Assembly: GCA_910576955.1 (NCBI GenBank)
Contig: CAJTJB010000020.1
Span: 1 to 7,638, forward strand
DNA: 7,638 nucleotides
DNA from: an uncultured Alphaproteobacteria bacterium
Lineage (GTDB): Bacteria > Pseudomonadota > Alphaproteobacteria > RF32 > CAG-239
Direction of reading: 5' to 3'
In this document: positions 5,518-7,638 of the stretch, piece by piece
Numbering within the stretch: the stretch's first letter is position 1
Layout of the letters: every line of letters begins with the position of its first letter
Program-made: the position numbers and the translations under genes
The notes under the pieces: generated by a model
The model's database searches: none
What the model was told of the DNA's origin: nothing
Seen by the model: the letters and a program-made list of their open reading frames with translations, nothing else

Positions 5518-6549
5518 CTCTTTCATAATCCAAACCGTTTTCCCGTTATAATAAACTTTGACCACCGCCCCGGCAACGCTCCCGTCATATCTGGTATAAA
5601 ACGACGCATAATCGCCGTCTTCATCAATCTGCCAACCGCACACTTTCATTTCCAACGATGTATTGTATGCGCCAATCATCTCGCCGTTCACATCGTTGTA
5701 ATAATATGCCATATCGGTACAATGCAAACACGCCAGATAATACTTGCCTTTTTTATACAGCAGCGAATCATACCCGTCCGTAACCGTTTTAAAAAACATC
5801 CATTCCGCCGTTTCGTCCGGCGCAACTTTCTTGGAATTAAACACCACGGCTAAATAACCGTTAGAAAAGCGGAAACAAAAACATTTCAACATCTTGTCAA
5901 TGCGCCCCACGGCGGTACAGGCAACAAAATATTGCGGCACGCCCCAATCGCCGTAACTGCCGCTGCCCTCGTCGGCAGATTGCAAAGTAACCGTAAGCTC
6001 CTTGTCTTCGTCCATTAAGACCTTGCCGTCGACGGCATCATAACCGTTTTTATAAACCAAATACGGCACTTCGGAATTTTTATACGCATCAAAAGAGCGC
6101 CGCACAATACCATCAATTTTCACCGTTGCATCATCCGGCACGGTCGTAATGGTGAGGCGGGCGCGTTCATAAAACGAAACCAGATGCACTTTTAATGTCA
6201 TATCATCCGTCACCGTCGCCTCGCCGGACTGTCCCGCATAACCATCCGCCGTCACCTCAAAACTGACTCTGTCGCCCCGTGCCACTTTAAGCGTCTTTCT
6301 TTGCACATTATCAATAAAGACCTTCGCCTCTTCGGGAAGAGCGACAATTTTAAAAGTGACTTCCGCCGCCTCGGGCGTAGGCGCCACAAATCTTGTACCG
6401 CCGCGCCGTTTCAAACTCCCCTCTGCAAGAGGAATAAAGTTGCGGCAAAGTTTCGCTGTTTTATCATATTTGGCAATATCCGTGCGACCCTCAAGCCACG
6501 GGCTCAACTCTCCGCCGTTAAATTGCACTTTCGCCGGTTTAATACTCAT
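5503..6549 (-). CDS. Tail nozzle N-terminal part with two PEGA-like domains (348 aa)
   Basis: Residues 8-55 carry the N-terminal signature of podovirus nozzle (stabilisation/gp12-type) proteins: VQFNGGELSPWLEGR, TDIAKY, RNFIP and RRGGTRFVA. In typical members this is followed within about ten residues by the RLIPF strand. Here that strand is in the next gene, and about 290 residues intervene. Residues 62-124 and 130-190 look like two PEGA-type beta domains (PEEAKVFIDN..., VPDDATVKIDG..., each with a later DGY or NGY turn). Residues 195-348 are Tyr/Phe-rich and contain six cysteines (211, 223, 225, 274, 277, 304), and I do not recognise them. The inserted part is probably displayed on the tail surface, perhaps binding carbohydrate or envelope, which is inference. 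The start at 6549 has GGAGA 6 nt upstream. The end overlaps the next gene by 8 nt. Confidence 0.85.
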   Translation of the reverse strand: MSIKPAKVQFNGGELSPWLEGRTDIAKYDKTAKLCRNFIPLAEGSLKRRGGTRFVAPTPEAAEVTFKIVALPEEAKVFIDNVQRKTLKVARGDRVSFEVTADGYAGQSGEATVTDDMTLKVHLVSFYERARLTITTVPDDATVKIDGIVRRSFDAYKNSEVPYLVYKNGYDAVDGKVLMDEDKELTVTLQSADEGSGSYGDWGVPQYFVACTAVGRIDKMLKCFCFRFSNGYLAVVFNSKKVAPDETAEWMFFKTVTDGYDSLLYKKGKYYLACLHCTDMAYYYNDVNGEMIGAYNTSLEMKVCGWQIDEDGDYASFYTRYDGSVAGAVVKVYYNGKTVWIMKERKNG

Positions 6550-6608
6550 AACACATCTCCATAAAAAAACATTACTTTTCCCCCTCCCTCCCCACCTATC
6601 CTCTCTCC

Positions 6609-6658
6609 CCCCTTCCCCGGAGGAAGGGGTAAGGGGGATGGGGAAACTAATCCATCCT
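6609..6658. repeat. Family B palindromic repeat, tandem copy 1
   Basis: CCCCTTCC and GGAAGGGG form an 8-bp hairpin around CCGGA, followed by TAAGGGGGATGGGG and AAACTAATCCATCCT. It is nearly identical over 50 bp to the copy 59 bp further right, with one mismatch in the loop. It lies between the adaptor and nozzle genes. It is the uninterrupted form of the copy split by an insert at 231-419. Confidence 0.88.
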
Positions 6659-6667
6659 TTAAAACCT

Positions 6668-6717
6668 CCCCTTCCCTGGAGGAAGGGGTAAGGGGGATGG
6701 GGAAACTAATCCATCCT
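6668..6717. repeat. Family B palindromic repeat, tandem copy 2
   Basis: Same unit as 6609-6658, with loop CTGGA. It ends 13 bp before the adaptor stop codon. Read in the direction of transcription, the two copies place two successive GC-rich hairpins between the adaptor and nozzle coding regions of the same operon. No T tract follows either, so read-through is likely. Confidence 0.88.
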
Positions 6718-6730
6718 CATACAAAAAACA

Positions 6731-7321
6731 TCACCAAACTTCACGCACCAAAACCCAGCTATTCTCTGGCACCAATTCAACATCTTTCAAAATCTCGTTG
6801 TTAAGTTCCGCCTGCCGGATAAGCGTAAAAAATTCGTTCTCCATCGCCTGTTTCAAATTAAGAGAATGCTTCAAGCGCATCGCCAGCTCCGCCGCAACTT
6901 TCGCCGCCACCGCCTCGCGAAACAGCCGCGGAAACATTGCATCATCATCAATAATTTTCACATACTCGGCGCGAATACCGCCCGCAACGCCCGTCACCAC
7001 GCAATTATTCGCCACTTCATAGTTCTGAATCGTTGCAACCCGCACATCATCAAACACCTCATTATCAGCGCCAAAAACCTTTAAGAGCAGCAGGCAATCC
7101 GTCGGCAAGCGATACATAAACTTATCGCCGAATTTTTCCTCGCATTTCGCCAATCCTTTAATTTCGACGGCAAACCGCCACGGATAGGAAGAAAGGAGCA
7201 AATCCTTGACATCCTGATAAACAATATCATACACGCGCCCATACGCCGCATCATTTAAAGACGACACCGGCGGTTCACCGAGTTTCAACAAAGCCCGGTT
7301 AATAATTTCAATTTTAGACAT
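6731..7321 (-). CDS. Tail tubular protein A / adaptor (gatekeeper) (196 aa)
   Basis: This protein forms the ring joining the portal to the nozzle in T7-like tails (gp11-type). The N-terminus is diagnostic: IEIINRALLKLGEPPVSSLND (4-24), then YQDVKDLLLSSYPWRFAVEI (36-55) with the conserved PWRFA, then YRLPTDCLLLLKVFG (70-84). A helical C-terminal half follows (about 128-175). The length of 196 aa matches T7 gp11 (196 aa). ATG at 7321 is chosen because GGAGG (7330-7326) lies 4 nt upstream. An in-frame ATG at 7360 would add 13 residues that read through a terminator hairpin and do not resemble the family. Its stop is 181 nt before the nozzle N-terminal gene, with the gap filled by two family B repeats. 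Confidence 0.92.
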   Translation of the reverse strand: MSKIEIINRALLKLGEPPVSSLNDAAYGRVYDIVYQDVKDLLLSSYPWRFAVEIKGLAKCEEKFGDKFMYRLPTDCLLLLKVFGADNEVFDDVRVATIQNYEVANNCVVTGVAGGIRAEYVKIIDDDAMFPRLFREAVAAKVAAELAMRLKHSLNLKQAMENEFFTLIRQAELNNEILKDVELVPENSWVLVREVW

Positions 7322-7325
7322 ATAA

Positions 7326-7330
7326 CCTCC
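7326..7330 (-). promoter_or_regulatory. Ribosome binding site of the adaptor gene
   Basis: GGAGG followed by TTAT and ATG at 7321. It decides the start in favour of the 196-aa form over the 209-aa form starting at 7360. Confidence 0.8.
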
Positions 7331-7333
7331 AAC

Positions 7334-7357
7334 AAAAAAAGGATGGCCCCGCCATCC
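7334..7357 (-). terminator. Intrinsic terminator just upstream of the adaptor gene
   Basis: On the minus strand GGATGGC-GGG-GCCATCC is a perfect 7-bp stem with a 3-base loop, followed at once by seven T (7340-7334). This is a textbook rho-independent terminator. It ends 12 nt before the adaptor ATG and 3 nt before its ribosome binding site, so tail genes would be expressed by partial read-through unless a promoter is hidden in the T tract. T7 has its T-phi terminator at the same place, between capsid gene 10 and gene 11. Confidence 0.85.
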
Positions 7358-7383
7358 CAAACATTACAAACAAACGCCCCCCC

Positions 7384-7432
7384 CACTTCAAGCGTCCCTC
7401 TCCCTCGAGGGGAGAGGACAGGAGAGGGTGAC
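7384..7432. repeat. Family A palindromic repeat, copy 3
   Basis: TTCAAGCGTCCCTC leads into CCTCTCCC-TCGA-GGGGAGAGG and the tail ACAGGAGAGGGTGAC. Compared with copies 1 and 2 the stem has T/A instead of C/G at one position on each arm, a compensating change that keeps pairing. That supports selection for, or replication through, the hairpin. Confidence 0.88.
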
Positions 7433-7468
7433 AACATACCATCCTTATCTTCCCTCCCTCTTTTTAAA

Positions 7469-7487
7469 CGTCATCCCTCGGGGCAAC
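7469..7487. repeat. Partial family C repeat
   Basis: The left end CGTCATCCCTCGGGGCAACG is present, but the matching right end CAAGGGATCTCCC is missing. It sits 33 bp before a complete copy, so it may be a truncated tandem copy. Confidence 0.55.
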
Positions 7488-7501
7488 GCTCCCTCTTTAA
7501 C

Positions 7502-7551
7502 CGTCATCCCTCGGCGCGCAAAGCGTGCCGTCAAGGGATCTCCCGCTCCAA
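7502..7551. repeat. Family C palindromic repeat, copy 2
   Basis: The outer arms ATCCCT and AGGGAT and the ends CGTCATCCCTCG and CAAGGGATCTCCC match the copy at 474-530. The interior is different: GGCGCGC-AAA-GCGTGCC, a 7-bp hairpin with one imperfect pair. Confidence 0.75.
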
Positions 7552-7561
7552 GCACCTCCCC

Positions 7562-7610
7562 CACCTCAAGCGTCCCTCTCCCTCGAGGGGAGAGGACAGG
7601 AGAGGGTGAC
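7562..7610. repeat. Family A palindromic repeat, copy 4
   Basis: It is nearly identical to 7384-7432 over 49 bp, differing only near its left end (CACCTCAAG against CACTTCAAG). Together the two copies bracket the family C sequence, giving an A-C-A arrangement similar in content to the left end of the window. Confidence 0.88.
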
Positions 7611-7613
7611 GCT

Positions 7614-7638
7614 AATCCATCCTCTTTAAAACCTCCCC
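7614..7638. repeat. Start of another family B copy, cut by the window edge
   Basis: AATCCATCCTCTTTAAAACC followed by TCCCC matches the spacer that joins the two family B copies near 6649-6671, so a further family B palindrome probably begins at the edge. Confidence 0.5.

Larger units (their letters stand above)
7358..7638. other. Gene-free block of palindromic repeats upstream of the adaptor gene
   Basis: No credible gene is seen. The stretch contains family A copies at 7384-7432 and 7562-7610, family C sequence between them, and the start of a further family B copy at the right edge. The capsid gene expected upstream in a T7-like layout is not within the window. Confidence 0.75.

Noticed and set aside
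7322..7360. Upstream ATG at 7360 for the adaptor gene
   Set aside because: The extra 13 residues would be translated from a terminator hairpin and T tract. The ATG at 7321 has a proper GGAGG and gives a family-typical N-terminus and length.

Overview
The window is the tail and internal-virion part of a podovirus-type (T7-like) phage or prophage. All six credible genes lie on the minus strand, so the gene order runs from right to left. They are a tail adaptor (tail tubular protein A type, 7321-6731), a tail nozzle protein (tail tubular protein B type) split over two overlapping reading frames (6549-5503 and 5510-3333), a gp13-like protein with a GNAT-type fold (3119-2700), a small gp14-like internal virion protein (2703-2248) and a coiled-coil-rich internal virion protein in the gp15 position (2233-623). 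This is the order of T7 genes 11-12-13-14-15. A gp16-type protein, tail fibre, capsid and portal are not present and may lie outside the window.

The nozzle is the most unusual gene. Its conserved N-terminal signature (GGELSP, GRTDIAKY, NFIP, RRGGTRFV) is on a 348-residue protein, and the rest of the fold, starting at the canonical (L/R)(L/I)(V/I)PF strand, is on a 725-residue protein. Between these two normally adjacent parts lie two PEGA-like beta domains and an unrecognised aromatic and cysteine-rich domain. The two frames overlap by 8 nt at a run of five A, and removing one A would fuse them.

The intergenic DNA is unlike compact phage DNA. It is packed with short palindromic interspersed repeats of at least three families: A, a CCTCTCCC/GGGGAGAGG type; B, CCCCTTCC/GGAAGGGG followed by TAAGGGGGATGGGG; and C, GTCATCCCTCG...CAAGGGAT. 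They fill both ends of the window and also the gap between the adaptor and the nozzle. One family B copy at the left is interrupted by an approximately 150-bp insert that folds on paper into a multi-branched structure with an outer 7-bp stem, a terminator-like hairpin and a GCAA tetraloop hairpin. A second, unrelated structured element with arms of about 37 bp starts exactly at the nozzle stop codon.

Terminator-like hairpins sit 12 nt upstream of the adaptor start (the place where T7 has its T-phi terminator, between gene 10 and gene 11), between the nozzle and the gp13-like gene, and inside the left repeat block. No convincing promoter was seen.

The host is a bacterium of intermediate GC content. 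The repeat style recalls uncultured, host-associated alphaproteobacteria, but this is an impression from memory, not a demonstration. Repeats between intact structural genes suggest a prophage long resident in its host, with coding regions still under selection.
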